Source of the DNA: Pseudomonas sp. ATCC PTA-122608
GTDB taxonomy: Bacteria > Pseudomonadota > Gammaproteobacteria > Pseudomonadales > Pseudomonadaceae
NCBI RefSeq assembly: GCF_001952855.1
Contig: NZ_LPNO01000010.1
Span: 1 to 64,000, forward strand
Length of the DNA: 64,000 nucleotides
Reading direction: 5' to 3'
Part shown: positions 1-9,615 of the stretch, one piece after another
Position numbering within the stretch: position 1 is the first letter of the stretch
How the letters are laid out: every line of letters begins with the position of its first letter
Made by a program: the position numbers and the translations under genes
Notes under the pieces: model-generated
The model's input: only the letters and a program-made list of their open reading frames with translations
What the model was told of the DNA's origin: nothing
The model's database searches: none

Positions 1-228
<228 letters not shown>

Positions 229-247
229 GTTCAAGCCCGCTCCCACA
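229..247. repeat. REP half-element cut by the IS3 insertion
   Basis: The CAAGCCCGCTCCCACATTT arm is the same as one arm of the complete REP pairs elsewhere in this window (for example 5740-5836). Only one arm is present, and it abuts the IS terminus. It lies between the IS and the prpD stop codon. Confidence 0.75.
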
Positions 248-265
248 TTTGATCAGTGGTGTTTT

Positions 266-1750
266 TTAGATGACGAACAGGTCGACAAACCGGTTCACGG
301 GCGTGGCCTCAAGCTTCGCCTGATCCTTGCACAGCGCAAAAATCTCGGCGCTGCGCTGCGCAGTAAACCGGGTCGTCAGGTTGGCCTTGAACTTGTCTTC
401 CAGCAACGGAATGCCATCCACCCGACGACGACGGTGACCAATCGGGTACTCCACAGCCACCTGTTCGGTACTGGACCCATCCTTGAAGAACACCTGCACC
501 GCATTGGCGATAGAGCGCTTGTCGGCCTCCAGGTACTCGCGGCTGTAGCGCGGGTCTTCGACGATGACCATCTTCTCCCGCAGCTCATCAATGATCGGAT
601 GGGCCGCGTGGAACTCACCTTCGTATTGCTCGGCCACCAGGTGGCCAAACGCCAGCGGCACGGCGGTCATGTATTGCAGGCAGTGATCACGGTCGGCCGC
701 ATTGGCCAACTGCCCGACCTTGGAAATGATGCGAATCGCCGACTCGTGGGTGGTGATGACAATCCTGTCGATCTCATGCAGGCGATTCTTCACTTGCGGG
801 TGCAAGGTGACCGCCGCTTCACACGCGGTTTGCGCATGGAACTCGGCCGGAAAACTGATCTTGAACAGCACGTTCTCCATCACATAAGTGCCGTAGGGCT
901 GCGACAGGCTGAAGGCGCGCTTGTCTTCGGGCTTGAGCGCCAGGTCCTTGTTGGTGTGGCTGAACAGCACGTCATAAAAGCCCCACTGCGGCGCGCTCAA
1001 CACACCGGGAATCCCCATCTCGCCACGCATGGCGATGTCGGCCAGACGCACCCCGCGACTCGACGCATCCCCCGCCGCCCACGACTTGCGCGAACCGGCA
1101 TTCGGCGCATGGCGATAAGTGCGCAATGCCTGGCCGTCGACAAATGCCTGGGACAGTGCCGACAGCAGTTGCTCACGGTTGGCGCCCATCAACTTGGCAG
1201 TGACGGCAGTGGAGGCGACTTTCACCAGCAGCACATGGTCCAGGCCGACGCGGTTGAAGGAGTTTTCCAGGGCGATCACGCCCTGGATTTCGTGGGCCAT
1301 GATCATCGCCTCCAGCACGGCCCGTACGGTCAGCGGCGCCTCGCCGTTGGCCACGCGTTTTTGCGAGAGGTGATCGGCGACCGCGAGGATGCCACCGAGG
1401 TTATCCGACGGGTGCCCCCACTCGGCGGCGAGCCAGGTGTCGTTGTAGTCGAGCCAGCGCACGATGCAGCCGATGTCCCACGCGGCCTTGACCGGGTCCA
1501 GGCGGAACGAGGTGCCCGGCACCCGTGCGCCGAACGGCACCACCGTGCCTTCCACGATCGGCCCCAGGTGCTTGGTGCATTCCGGGAAACGCAGGGCCAG
1601 CAGGCCGCAACCGAGGGTGTCCATCAGGCAGTTGCGGGCGGTGTCCAGGGCATCGCGGGATTCGATCCTGAAGTTCAGGACGTAGTCGGCGATATCCTGC
1701 AGGACCTGGTCGTAGTCGGGGCGGTTGTTCTGGTCGACGTTGGCGCTCAT
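266..1750 (-). CDS. prpD: 2-methylcitrate dehydratase PrpD
   Basis: This 494-residue protein matches the PrpD/MmgE family over its whole length, including the N-terminal [10 protein letters not shown] segment and the [18 protein letters not shown] block typical of PrpD. PrpD dehydrates 2-methylcitrate in the cytosolic 2-methylcitrate cycle that clears propionyl-CoA. The ATG at 1750 has a good GGAG seven bases upstream. It is the last gene of the prp operon, 94 bp after prpF. Strains with AcnD/PrpF make 2-methylaconitate by that route, so PrpD may be partly redundant here (inference). The IS3 element ends only 38 bp past its stop codon. Confidence 0.95.
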   Translation of the reverse strand: MSANVDQNNRPDYDQVLQDIADYVLNFRIESRDALDTARNCLMDTLGCGLLALRFPECTKHLGPIVEGTVVPFGARVPGTSFRLDPVKAAWDIGCIVRWLDYNDTWLAAEWGHPSDNLGGILAVADHLSQKRVANGEAPLTVRAVLEAMIMAHEIQGVIALENSFNRVGLDHVLLVKVASTAVTAKLMGANREQLLSALSQAFVDGQALRTYRHAPNAGSRKSWAAGDASSRGVRLADIAMRGEMGIPGVLSAPQWGFYDVLFSHTNKDLALKPEDKRAFSLSQPYGTYVMENVLFKISFPAEFHAQTACEAAVTLHPQVKNRLHEIDRIVITTHESAIRIISKVGQLANAADRDHCLQYMTAVPLAFGHLVAEQYEGEFHAAHPIIDELREKMVIVEDPRYSREYLEADKRSIANAVQVFFKDGSSTEQVAVEYPIGHRRRRVDGIPLLEDKFKANLTTRFTAQRSAEIFALCKDQAKLEATPVNRFVDLFVI

Positions 1751-1844
1751 GGCAGTACTCCAAAGTGGGTTAGGTGTGGTCCATCCTCAGGGTCAGGGTT
1801 GAAGTTTTATAAAAGGCAGGTCTTGGTGCCTGCCTGTTGATTGC

Positions 1845-3035
1845 TTAAAACGAATCGCCGGGGACGCGCACGAACCCTTCCATCAACACCCGCGCACTGC
1901 GGCTCATGATGGCTTTTTTCACGACCCATTCACCGTTGACCTGGCTGGCCTCGGCGCCTACCCGCAGCGTCCCGGACGGATGCCCGAACCGCACGGCATT
2001 GCGCTCCACGCCGCCCGCCGCCAGATTCACCAGCGTGCCGGAAATCGCCGCCGCCGTGCCAATCGCCACCGCTGCCGTGCCCATCATTGCGTGGTGCAAT
2101 TTGCCCATGGACAACGCCCGCACCAACAGGTCGACATCGGCCGCCTTGATCGCCTTGCCGCTGGACGCCACGTAATCCGCAGGCCGTGCCACGAACGCAA
2201 CTTTCGGTGTGTGCTGCCGCTGGGCCGCTTCGTCCAGATGCTTGATCAAGCCCATGCGCAACGCACCGTGGGCACGAATGGTTTCAAACATCGCCAGGGC
2301 CTTGGGGTCGCTATTGATCGCACCCTGCAGCTCGGTGCCGGTGTAGCCCAGGTCCTGGGCGTTGATGAAGATGGTGGGAATCCCGGCATTGATCAGGGTC
2401 GCCTTGAACGTGCCGACACCCGGCACTTCCAGGTCATCCACCAGGTTACCGGTAGGGAACATCGAGCCACCGCCGCCCTCTTCTTCCGCCGCCGGGTCCA
2501 TGAATTCCAGCTGCACTTCGGCGGCCGGGAAGGTCACGCCGTCGAGTTCGAAGTCGCCGGTTTCCTGCACCGCACCGTCGGTGATCGGTACGTGGGCGAT
2601 GATGGTCTTGCCGATGTTCGCCTGCCACACCCGTACCACGGCCACGCCGTTGTGCGGGACGCGCGCGGCATCCACCAGGCCAGCGCTGATGGCGAACGAA
2701 CCCACCGCCGCCGACAGGTTGCCGCAGTTGCCGCTCCAGTCCACGAACGGTTTGTCGATGGAAACCTGGCCGAACAGATAGTCCACGTCGTGCTCGGCGC
2801 GGGTGCTTTTGGCCAGGATCACGGTTTTGCTGGTGCTGGACGTCGCGCCGCCCATGCCGTCGATTTGCTTGTCGTACGGGTCGGGGCTGCCGATCACCCG
2901 CAACAACAGCGCATCCCGCGCCGCGCCCGGCACCTGGGCCGATTCGGGTAAATCCTTGACGCTGAAAAACACGCCTTTACTGGTACCGCCACGCATGTAG
3001 GTGGCGGGAATCTTGATCTGCGGTACGTGTGCCAT
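1845..3035 (-). CDS. prpF: 2-methylaconitate cis-trans isomerase PrpF
   Basis: This 396-residue protein has the PrpF signature near the start (PATYMRGGTSKGVFF) and the glycine-rich diaminopimelate-epimerase-like fold of the family. PrpF isomerises the 2-methylaconitate made by AcnD so that the cycle can continue. I start at the ATG at 3035 (MAHVPQIKI) because GAGGA sits just upstream; an in-frame ATG four codons earlier has no better site. It lies 42 bp downstream of acnD on the same strand, the usual acnD-prpF order in organisms using the AcnD variant of the cycle. Confidence 0.95.
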   Translation of the reverse strand: MAHVPQIKIPATYMRGGTSKGVFFSVKDLPESAQVPGAARDALLLRVIGSPDPYDKQIDGMGGATSSTSKTVILAKSTRAEHDVDYLFGQVSIDKPFVDWSGNCGNLSAAVGSFAISAGLVDAARVPHNGVAVVRVWQANIGKTIIAHVPITDGAVQETGDFELDGVTFPAAEVQLEFMDPAAEEEGGGGSMFPTGNLVDDLEVPGVGTFKATLINAGIPTIFINAQDLGYTGTELQGAINSDPKALAMFETIRAHGALRMGLIKHLDEAAQRQHTPKVAFVARPADYVASSGKAIKAADVDLLVRALSMGKLHHAMMGTAAVAIGTAAAISGTLVNLAAGGVERNAVRFGHPSGTLRVGAEASQVNGEWVVKKAIMSRSARVLMEGFVRVPGDSF

Positions 3036-3077
3036 GGTGGTCCTCATGGGCCGGGGCGCGAACCCCGGCCACAGTTG

Positions 3078-5672
3078 TCAGGCAGTAACAGCCGATTCCA
3101 GGAAGTCCTGGGCAAAGCGTTGCAACACGCCGCCCGCCTCGTAGATCGACACTTCTTCAGCCGTGTCCAGGCGGCAGGTCACCGGCACCTCGACACGCTC
3201 GCCGTTCTTGCGGTTGATCACCAACGTCAGTTGCGCACGCGGGGTGCGCTCGCCGATCACGTCGTAGGTTTCAGTGCCGTCGATGTTCAGGGTCTTGCGG
3301 TCAGTGCCCGGCAGGAACTCCAGGGGCAACACGCCCATGCCCACCAGGTTGGTACGGTGGATACGCTCGAAACCTTCGGCGGCAATCGCTTCCACACCCG
3401 CCAGGCGTACGCCCTTGGCGGCCCAGTCCCGGGACGAGCCCTGGCCGTAGTCGGCACCGGCAATGATGATCAGCGGCTGCTTGCGCTCCATGTAGGTTTC
3501 GATGGCTTCCCACATGCGCGTGACCTTGCCTTCCGGCTCCAGGCGCGCCAGCGAACCCTGCTTGACCTTGCCGTCTTCGATGACCATTTCATTGAACAGT
3601 TTCGGGTTGGCGAAGGTGGCGCGCTGAGCGGTCAAGTGGTCGCCGCGGTGGGTCGCGTAAGAGTTGAAGTCGACTTCCGGCAGGCCCATTTTCGCCAGGT
3701 ATTCGCCGGCGGCGCTGTCGAGCATGATCGCGTTGGACGGCGACAGGTGATCGGTGGTGATGTTGTCCGGCAGCACCGCCAGCGGACGCATGCCCTTGAG
3801 CGGACGCGCGCCGGCCAGGGCGCCTTCCCAGTATGGAGGGCGGCGGATATAGGTGCTCTGCGGGCGCCAGTCGTACAGCGGCGTGACTTTCGGGCCGGTG
3901 TCTTCGTGGATCGCGAACATCGGGATGTAGACCTGGCGGAACTGCTCCGGCTTGACCGACGCCTTGACCACCGCGTCGATTTCTTCGTCGCTTGGCCAGA
4001 TGTCCTTCAGGCGGATTTCCTTGCCATTGGCGTCGAGGCCCAGCACGTCTTTTTCGATGTCGAAACGGATGGTGCCGGCAATCGCATAGGCCACCACCAG
4101 CGGCGGCGAAGCGAGGAACGCTTGCTTGGCGTACGGGTGGATACGTCCGTCGAAGTTGCGGTTACCCGACAGCACGGCGGTGGCGTACAGGTCGCGGTCG
4201 ATGATCTCTTGCTGGATCACCGGGTCGAGTGCGCCGGACATGCCGTTGCAGGTGGTGCAGGCAAACGCCACCACGCCGAAACCCAACTGCTCCAGCTCGG
4301 TGGTCAGCCCGGCTTCGTCGAGGTACATGGCGACGGTTTTCGAACCCGGTGCCAGGGACGACTTGACCCACGGCTTGCGCACCAGCCCAAGCTTGTTGGC
4401 ATTACGCGCCAGCAGGCCGGCGGCAATCACGTTGCGCGGGTTGCTGGTGTTGGTGCAACTGGTGATGGCGGCGATGATCACCGCGCCGTCGGGCATTTGC
4501 CCCGGCACGTCATCCCACTGGCCAGAGATGCCCTTGGCCGCCAGATCGCTGGTGGCGACGCGGGCGTGGGGGTTGCTCGGGCCGGCCATGTTGCGCACGA
4601 CAGAGGACAAATCGAAGCTCAGGCCACGCTCGTATTGCGCGCCCTTGAGGTCGTCCGCCCACAGGCCGGTGTGGCGAGCGTATTGCTCGACCAGGGCGAC
4701 TTGTTCGTCTTCACGGCCGGTGAGCTTGAGGTAGGCGATGGTCTGTTGGTCGATGTAGAACATCGCCGCGGTGGCACCGTATTCCGGGGCCATGTTGGAG
4801 ATGGTGGCGCGGTCGCCCAGGGTCAGCGCAGAGGCGCCTTCGCCGAAGAACTCGAGCCACGCACCCACGACCTTTTGCTTGCGCAGGAACTCGGTCAGCG
4901 CCAGCACCATGTCGGTGGCGGTGATGCCCGGTTGCAGCTTGCCTGTCAGTTCCACACCGACGCTTTCCGGCAGGCGCATCCACGACGCGCGGCCAAGCAT
5001 CACGCTTTCCGCTTCGAGGCCGCCAACGCCGATGGCGATCACGCCCAGCGCGTCTACGTGAGGGGTGTGACTGTCGGTGCCGACGCAGGTATCCGGGAAG
5101 GCCACACCGTCACGCACCTGGATCACCGGAGACATTTTCTCCAGGTTGATCTGGTGCATGATGCCGTTGCCCGGCGGGATCACGTCGACGTTCTTGAAGG
5201 CCTTTTTGGTCCACTCGATAAAGTGGAAACGGTCTTCGTTGCGGCGGTCTTCGATGGCGCGGTTTTTCTCGAACGCCTCCGGGTCAAAGCCACCGGCTTC
5301 GACGGCCAGGGAGTGGTCGACGATCAGTTGGGTCGGCACCACCGGGTTGACCTGGGCCGGGTCACCGCCTTGCAGGGCGATTGCATCGCGCAGGCCGGCA
5401 AGGTCCACCAAGGCGGTCTGGCCGAGGATGTCGTGGCACACCACACGGGCCGGGAACCACGGGAAATCGAGGTCGCGCTTGCGCTCGATCAGTTGGCTCA
5501 GGGATGCATTGAGGGTCGCCGGGTCACAGCGACGCACCAGGTTCTCGGCGAGTACGCGGGAGGTGTACGGCAGTGTGGCGTAGGCGCCGGGGGTGATTGC
5601 ATCGACCGCCGCACGGGCGTCGTAGAAATCGAGGCGGCTGCCGGGTAGCGGTTTGCGGTGTTCAGTGTTCAT
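3078..5672 (-). CDS. acnD: Fe/S-dependent 2-methylisocitrate dehydratase AcnD
   Basis: This 864-residue protein belongs to the aconitase family (AcnA-like). It shows the substrate-loop D-S-H-T-P segment, an SCTNTSNPRNV block holding the first cluster cysteine, the FACTTCNGMSG pair holding the other two, and a C-terminal swivel domain with GADYGQGSSRDWAAKG. The length fits AcnD. With PrpF it replaces or supplements PrpD in turning 2-methylcitrate into 2-methylisocitrate. The ATG at 5672 (MNTEHRK) starts the conserved region; the 38 codons upstream in frame run into a REP and are not coding. A REP-containing gap of about 200 bp separates it from prpC. Confidence 0.95.
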   Translation of the reverse strand: MNTEHRKPLPGSRLDFYDARAAVDAITPGAYATLPYTSRVLAENLVRRCDPATLNASLSQLIERKRDLDFPWFPARVVCHDILGQTALVDLAGLRDAIALQGGDPAQVNPVVPTQLIVDHSLAVEAGGFDPEAFEKNRAIEDRRNEDRFHFIEWTKKAFKNVDVIPPGNGIMHQINLEKMSPVIQVRDGVAFPDTCVGTDSHTPHVDALGVIAIGVGGLEAESVMLGRASWMRLPESVGVELTGKLQPGITATDMVLALTEFLRKQKVVGAWLEFFGEGASALTLGDRATISNMAPEYGATAAMFYIDQQTIAYLKLTGREDEQVALVEQYARHTGLWADDLKGAQYERGLSFDLSSVVRNMAGPSNPHARVATSDLAAKGISGQWDDVPGQMPDGAVIIAAITSCTNTSNPRNVIAAGLLARNANKLGLVRKPWVKSSLAPGSKTVAMYLDEAGLTTELEQLGFGVVAFACTTCNGMSGALDPVIQQEIIDRDLYATAVLSGNRNFDGRIHPYAKQAFLASPPLVVAYAIAGTIRFDIEKDVLGLDANGKEIRLKDIWPSDEEIDAVVKASVKPEQFRQVYIPMFAIHEDTGPKVTPLYDWRPQSTYIRRPPYWEGALAGARPLKGMRPLAVLPDNITTDHLSPSNAIMLDSAAGEYLAKMGLPEVDFNSYATHRGDHLTAQRATFANPKLFNEMVIEDGKVKQGSLARLEPEGKVTRMWEAIETYMERKQPLIIIAGADYGQGSSRDWAAKGVRLAGVEAIAAEGFERIHRTNLVGMGVLPLEFLPGTDRKTLNIDGTETYDVIGERTPRAQLTLVINRKNGERVEVPVTCRLDTAEEVSIYEAGGVLQRFAQDFLESAVTA

Positions 5673-5739
5673 CGTCAGGACTCGGTCACGGTAGTTGCAA
5701 AAGGAAGAACCGGTGCTGATCCAAGGTGGAATGCGATCA

Positions 5740-5836
5740 AAATGTGGGAGCGGGCTTGCTCGCGAAGGCGGTGTGTCATTCAACACACATGGCGACTGTC
5801 ACACCGCCTTCGCGAGCAAGCCCGCTCCCACATTTT
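5740..5836. repeat. REP pair (BIME-like) between prpC and acnD
   Basis: Two inverted GTGGGAGCGGGCTTGCTCGCGAA arms flank a spacer that is itself partly palindromic (GGCGGTGTG and CACACCGCC). The arms could form a long stem in the transcript between prpC and acnD. Confidence 0.9.
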
Positions 5837-5873
5837 TGATCCGGTTTCACCCCGAGATCAGCGGTTTCTCCAT

Positions 5874-7001
5874 TCAGCGACGTTCGATTGGCACGAACTT
5901 GCGCTGCTCAACGCCGATGTACTCGGCGCTCGGACGGATGATGCGGTTGTTGGCACGCTGTTCAAATACATGCGCGGCCCAGCCTGTAAGCCGCGAGCAG
6001 ACGAAAATCGGCGTGAACAGTTTGGTCGGGATGCCCATGAAGTGGTACGCCGAGGCGTGGTAGAAGTCGGCGTTGGGGAACAGTTTCTTCTGCTCCCACA
6101 TGGTCTTGTCGATGGCTTCGGAAACCGGGAACAACACCGTGTCGCCCACCTCCTCCGCGAGTTTTTTCGACCAACCCTTGATCACCTCGTTACGCGGGTC
6201 GCTGTCTTTATAGATCGCGTGGCCAAAGCCCATGATCTTGTCCTTGCGCGCCAGCATGCCGAGGGTGCCTTCCACCGCTTCCTGGGCGGACGAGAAACGT
6301 TCGATCATCTCCATCGCCGCTTCGTTGGCGCCGCCGTGCAGCGGGCCGCGCAGGGAGCCGATGGCGGCGGTGACGCAGGAATACAGGTCAGACAGGGTCG
6401 ACGCACACACGCGGGCGGTGAACGTCGAGGCGTTGAATTCGTGCTCGGCGTAGAGGATCAGCGACACGTTCATCACCTTGACGTGCAAGTCGGTGGGTTT
6501 CTTGTCGTGCAGCAGGTGCAGGAAGTGGCCACCGATGGACGGTTCGTCGGTCACGCAATTGATGCGCTGGCCGTCGTGGCTGAAGCGGTACCAGTAGCAC
6601 ATGATCGCCGGGAACGCGGCGAGCAGGCGGTCGGTCACGTCGCGCTGCACGGAGAAGTCTTTCTCCGGCTCGATATTGCCCAGGAACGAGCAACCGGTGC
6701 GCATCACGTCCATCGGATGGGCGTCGGCCGGGATGCGTTCCAGCACTTCTTTCAGCGCCTGGGGCAGGTCACGCAGTTTGCCGAGTTTGGCGGTGTAGGC
6801 CGCGAGTTCGGCTTTGGTCGGCAGTTCGCCGTAGAGCAGCAGGTAGGCGACTTCTTCAAACTGCGCGTCGGCAGCGAGTTCGCGCACATCGTAGCCGCGA
6901 TAGGTCAAGCCGGCACCGGCCTGGCCCACGGTGGACAGTGCGGTTTGCCCGGCGACCTGGCCACGCAGGCCGGCTCCACTGAGTACTTTTGCTTCGGCCA
7001 T
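5874..7001 (-). CDS. prpC: 2-methylcitrate synthase PrpC
   Basis: This 375-residue protein has the short citrate-synthase form typical of PrpC (housekeeping GltA is about 430). Visible blocks are GLTYRGYDV near the start, EHEFNAST with a catalytic histidine, and GFGHAIYKDSDPR with the second catalytic histidine. It condenses propionyl-CoA with oxaloacetate. The ATG at 7001 has GGAG seven bases upstream; the 17 codons above it are not needed. The position between prpB and acnD confirms PrpC over GltA. Confidence 0.95.
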   Translation of the reverse strand: MAEAKVLSGAGLRGQVAGQTALSTVGQAGAGLTYRGYDVRELAADAQFEEVAYLLLYGELPTKAELAAYTAKLGKLRDLPQALKEVLERIPADAHPMDVMRTGCSFLGNIEPEKDFSVQRDVTDRLLAAFPAIMCYWYRFSHDGQRINCVTDEPSIGGHFLHLLHDKKPTDLHVKVMNVSLILYAEHEFNASTFTARVCASTLSDLYSCVTAAIGSLRGPLHGGANEAAMEMIERFSSAQEAVEGTLGMLARKDKIMGFGHAIYKDSDPRNEVIKGWSKKLAEEVGDTVLFPVSEAIDKTMWEQKKLFPNADFYHASAYHFMGIPTKLFTPIFVCSRLTGWAAHVFEQRANNRIIRPSAEYIGVEQRKFVPIERR

Positions 7002-7087
7002 GGTTATCTCCAATTTTGTATTTATTAGGGAAGCGTCTCGCTGAAGCTTCACACCACCCCACGAATCGCTAAATCTTCACGCTGCCC

Positions 7088-7189
7088 CTGTAGGAGCGAG
7101 CTTGCTCGCGAAAAACTTCAGGGCGCCGCGTTCATTCAGGCTAAGCGCGTTATCGTTAACGATCTTCGCGAGCAAGCTCGCTCCTACAA
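7088..7189. repeat. REP pair between prpB and prpC
   Basis: Two inverted TGTAGGAGCGAGCTTGCTCGCGAA arms flank a spacer of about 55 bp. This arm type differs from that at 5740-5836 and recurs at 52874-52975. Confidence 0.9.
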
Positions 7190-7202
7190 GTATCAGGGTC
7201 CG

Positions 7203-8096
7203 TTATTTTTTGGCGGCGAACAGCGCGTCGAGCTTCTGCTCGAAGGTGTGGTAGTCGATGCGATCGTAAAGCTCCATGCGGGTTTGCATGGTGTCGATCA
7301 CGTTCTGCTGGGTGCCGTCGCGACGGATCGCGGTGTAGACGTTCTCGGCCGCCTTGTTCATCGCGCGGAAGGCCGAGAGCGGGTACAGCACGATGGAAAC
7401 ATCCGCAGATTTCAGTTGATCGACGGTATAGAGAGGCGTTGCGCCGAATTCGGTGATGTTGGCCAGGATCGGCGCTTTCACGCGGGAGGCGAACAGCTTG
7501 TACATCTCCAGCTCAGTGATGGCCTCCGGGAACACCATGTCGGCGCCGGCCTCGATGCAGGCGGCGGCACGTTCCAGGGCGGACTCCAGACCTTCCACCG
7601 CCAGTGCGTCGGTGCGGGCCATGATCACGAAACTGTCGTCGGTGCGCGCATCCACGGCGGCCTTGATGCGGTCGACCATTTCCTGCTGGGACACGATTTC
7701 TTTATTAGGACGGTGACCGCAACGCTTGGCGCCCACCTGGTCTTCGATATGGATCGCCGCCGCGCCGAACTTGATCATCGACTTCACGGTGCGCGCGACG
7801 TTGAACGCCGAGGAGCCAAAACCGGTGTCCACGTCCACCAGCAGCGGCAGGTCGCATACGTCGGTGATGCGGCGCACGTCGGTCAGCACGTCATCCAGGC
7901 CGGTAATGCCCAGGTCCGGCACACCAAGGGAGCCGGCAGCCACCCCGCCACCCGACAGGTAAATCGCCTTGAACCCGGCACGCTTGGCCAGCAGCGCGTG
8001 GTTGGCGTTGATCGCGCCGACCACCTGCAATGGGTGCTCGCTGGCGACGGCGTCACGGAAACGCTGGCCTGGAGTAGTGTTGTTATTGGAACTCAT
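7203..8096 (-). CDS. prpB: 2-methylisocitrate lyase PrpB
   Basis: This 297-residue protein of the isocitrate lyase/PEP mutase superfamily carries the K-R-C-G-H-R signature with its catalytic cysteine near residue 126 and the D-V-D-T-G-F-G metal-binding segment near residues 88-94. It splits 2-methylisocitrate into pyruvate and succinate, the last step of the cycle. Its ATG overlaps the stop of the upstream regulator (ATGA), so the two are probably translationally coupled. Length and motifs match PrpB; confusion with AceA is unlikely because AceA is much longer. Confidence 0.97.
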   Translation of the reverse strand: MSSNNNTTPGQRFRDAVASEHPLQVVGAINANHALLAKRAGFKAIYLSGGGVAAGSLGVPDLGITGLDDVLTDVRRITDVCDLPLLVDVDTGFGSSAFNVARTVKSMIKFGAAAIHIEDQVGAKRCGHRPNKEIVSQQEMVDRIKAAVDARTDDSFVIMARTDALAVEGLESALERAAACIEAGADMVFPEAITELEMYKLFASRVKAPILANITEFGATPLYTVDQLKSADVSIVLYPLSAFRAMNKAAENVYTAIRRDGTQQNVIDTMQTRMELYDRIDYHTFEQKLDALFAAKK

Positions 8097-8806
8097 GACT
8101 CACCTCGTGATTGGGGAGCGCCGTCCGGGAAGTGACGGGCAATGTTGCGTTTGGAGGCGCCGATATGACGGCGCATCAACAACTCGGCCAGTTCACCGTC
8201 GCGATCGGCAATCGCGTCAAGAATGCGGTGATGCTCGGCAAAGGCCTGGCGTGGACGATTGGGGGTGGCGGAGAACTGGATGCGGTACATGCGCACCAAC
8301 TGATACAGCTCGCCGCACAGCATTTGGGTCAGGGTGCGGTTACCGGCGCCTTGAATTATCCGGTAATGAAAATCGAAGTCGCCTTCCTGCTGGTAGTAGC
8401 CGACACCGGCCTGGAAGGCCGCATCGCGCTCGTGGGTGTGCAACACCTGGCGCAATTCTTCGATCTCGGCGTCGGTCATGCGCTCGGCGGCCAGGCGACA
8501 GGCCATGCCTTCCAGGGATTCGCGGATTTCGTAGAGTTCGATCAGCTCTTCATGGCTCAAGGACACCACTCGCGCGCCCACATGGGGGATGCGCACCAGC
8601 AGGCGCTGACCTTCCAAACGGTGGATTGCCTCACGCAGCGGGCCACGGCTGATGCCATAGGTGCGCGCCAGTTCCGGCTCGGAGATCTTGCTGCCGGGGG
8701 CGATCTCGCCCTTGACGATGGCGGCCTGGATACGCCGAAAGACGTTCTCCGACATGGTCTTGGAATCGTCTGACGCTATCACTGGGGTTTCCAGTTGATC
8801 CAGCAT
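8093..8806 (-). CDS. GntR/FadR-family regulator of the prp operon
   Basis: This 237-residue protein has an N-terminal winged helix ([30 protein letters not shown]) and a C-terminal FCD effector domain with spaced histidines ([17 protein letters not shown]). GntR regulators head prp operons in Pseudomonas and are thought to respond to a methylcitrate-cycle intermediate (family knowledge). I start at the ATG at 8806; upstream codons run through the presumed operator. A TTGTCGAC palindrome overlaps this start and a second copy lies 65 bp upstream, which suggests autoregulation. It is the first gene of the operon and overlaps prpB by 4 nt. Confidence 0.9.
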   Translation of the reverse strand: MLDQLETPVIASDDSKTMSENVFRRIQAAIVKGEIAPGSKISEPELARTYGISRGPLREAIHRLEGQRLLVRIPHVGARVVSLSHEELIELYEIRESLEGMACRLAAERMTDAEIEELRQVLHTHERDAAFQAGVGYYQQEGDFDFHYRIIQGAGNRTLTQMLCGELYQLVRMYRIQFSATPNRPRQAFAEHHRILDAIADRDGELAELLMRRHIGASKRNIARHFPDGAPQSRGES

Positions 8807-8815
8807 ATTGTCGAC
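8806..8815. promoter_or_regulatory. Proximal TTGTCGACA operator-like site at the gntR start
   Basis: ATTGTCGACA begins at the start codon of the GntR regulator and repeats 10 of the 12 bases of the perfect palindrome at 8880-8891. FCD-type GntR proteins often bind such short palindromes, so a bound repressor here would block its own operon (inference). Confidence 0.55.
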
Positions 8816-8879
8816 ACCTTTAAAAGCAATGCCGCAAAAACTAGCCAATCAGCCCTTAATAGTCAAAGAATAAATACAC

Positions 8880-8891
8880 ATTGTCGACAAT
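8880..8891. promoter_or_regulatory. Distal perfect palindrome ATTGTCGACAAT upstream of gntR-prp
   Basis: This 12-bp perfect palindrome lies in the 270-bp gap between the regulator and the divergent gene at 9077, centred 80 bp upstream of the regulator's start codon. The two centres (8886 and about 8811) are about 75 bp apart. Confidence 0.6.
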
Positions 8892-9076
8892 CGTCTAATA
8901 ACCACCCTTGCCCCCTATCAGGGCATGGCCGGCTGCCAGCGCTGGCGCAAGAAAACCTTCATGTTAGAATGCCGGCCACTTTTGCCTGACATCCATGGAT
9001 GAAAAGGCGCACCAGAGATTGCGCAGCAATGCCAGTCGCCTTGAATTGAACATCGCATGGCGCCGCGTCAGGATTT

Positions 9077-9610
9077 ATGAGACTCAAGCCCTTCCCTCTT
9101 TTGCTTCTACTGTTCATACCGGGCCTTGGCGTTGCTGCCGAGAAGACCGTGTATGGGCTCAATGAATACGCCAAGTTGGCCGGCATTGACCTGGAAGTGG
9201 CCGCCAAACTCGACACCGGTGCCAAGACCGCTTCCTTGAGCGCCCGCGACATCAAGCGTTTCAAGCGCAACGGTGAATCCTGGGTGCGCTTCTACCTGGC
9301 CATCGACACCGCACATTCCCACCCCATCGAGCGTCCCCTGGCCCGCGTGAGCAAGATCAAGCGCCGTGCCGGTGACTACGACCCCGATGAAGACAAGAAC
9401 TACACCGCCCGTCCAGTGATTGCCCTGGACATCTGCATGGGCACCGCTTTACGCAGTATCGAAGTGAACTTGACTGACCGCAGCGCCTTCCAATACCCGC
9501 TGCTGATCGGCTCCGAAGCGCTGAAACGCTTTGATGCGCTGGTCGACCCCAGTCTTAAATACGCGGCGGGCAAACCTGCCTGCGCCTCCGACGCTCATAC
9601 CGCTGAGTAA
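9077..9610 (+). CDS. Secreted ATP-dependent zinc protease-like protein (RimB/DUF785 family)
   Basis: This 177-residue protein has an N-terminal signal peptide (RLKPFPLLLLLFIPGLGVAA) and then the retropepsin-like core of the family: KLDTGAKTASLSA near residues 45-57 (D-T-G-A catalytic signature) and RPVIALDICMG. Such proteins are named ATP-dependent zinc proteases or RimK-associated RimB. AGGA lies just before the ATG. It is the first gene of a trio with a transglutaminase-like/7TM protein and an ATP-grasp ligase-like protein. Its export signal means it would act in the periplasm, on a peptide or glutamylated substrate that is unknown. Confidence 0.8.
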   Translation: MRLKPFPLLLLLFIPGLGVAAEKTVYGLNEYAKLAGIDLEVAAKLDTGAKTASLSARDIKRFKRNGESWVRFYLAIDTAHSHPIERPLARVSKIKRRAGDYDPDEDKNYTARPVIALDICMGTALRSIEVNLTDRSAFQYPLLIGSEALKRFDALVDPSLKYAAGKPACASDAHTAE

Positions 9611-9615
9611 TTTGA

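Noticed and set aside
434..1840. Long + strand open frame over prpD
   Set aside because: It is a shadow of prpD: arginine/histidine-rich, no family features and no ribosome site.
3027..5648. 873-codon + strand open frame opposite acnD
   Set aside because: It results from high GC on the strand opposite acnD; composition is R/H/V/G-rich and no domain can be seen.
8990..9001. Perfect palindrome CATCCATGGATG upstream of the zinc protease-like gene
   Set aside because: No second copy and no matching regulator; may be chance, so not reported as an operator.
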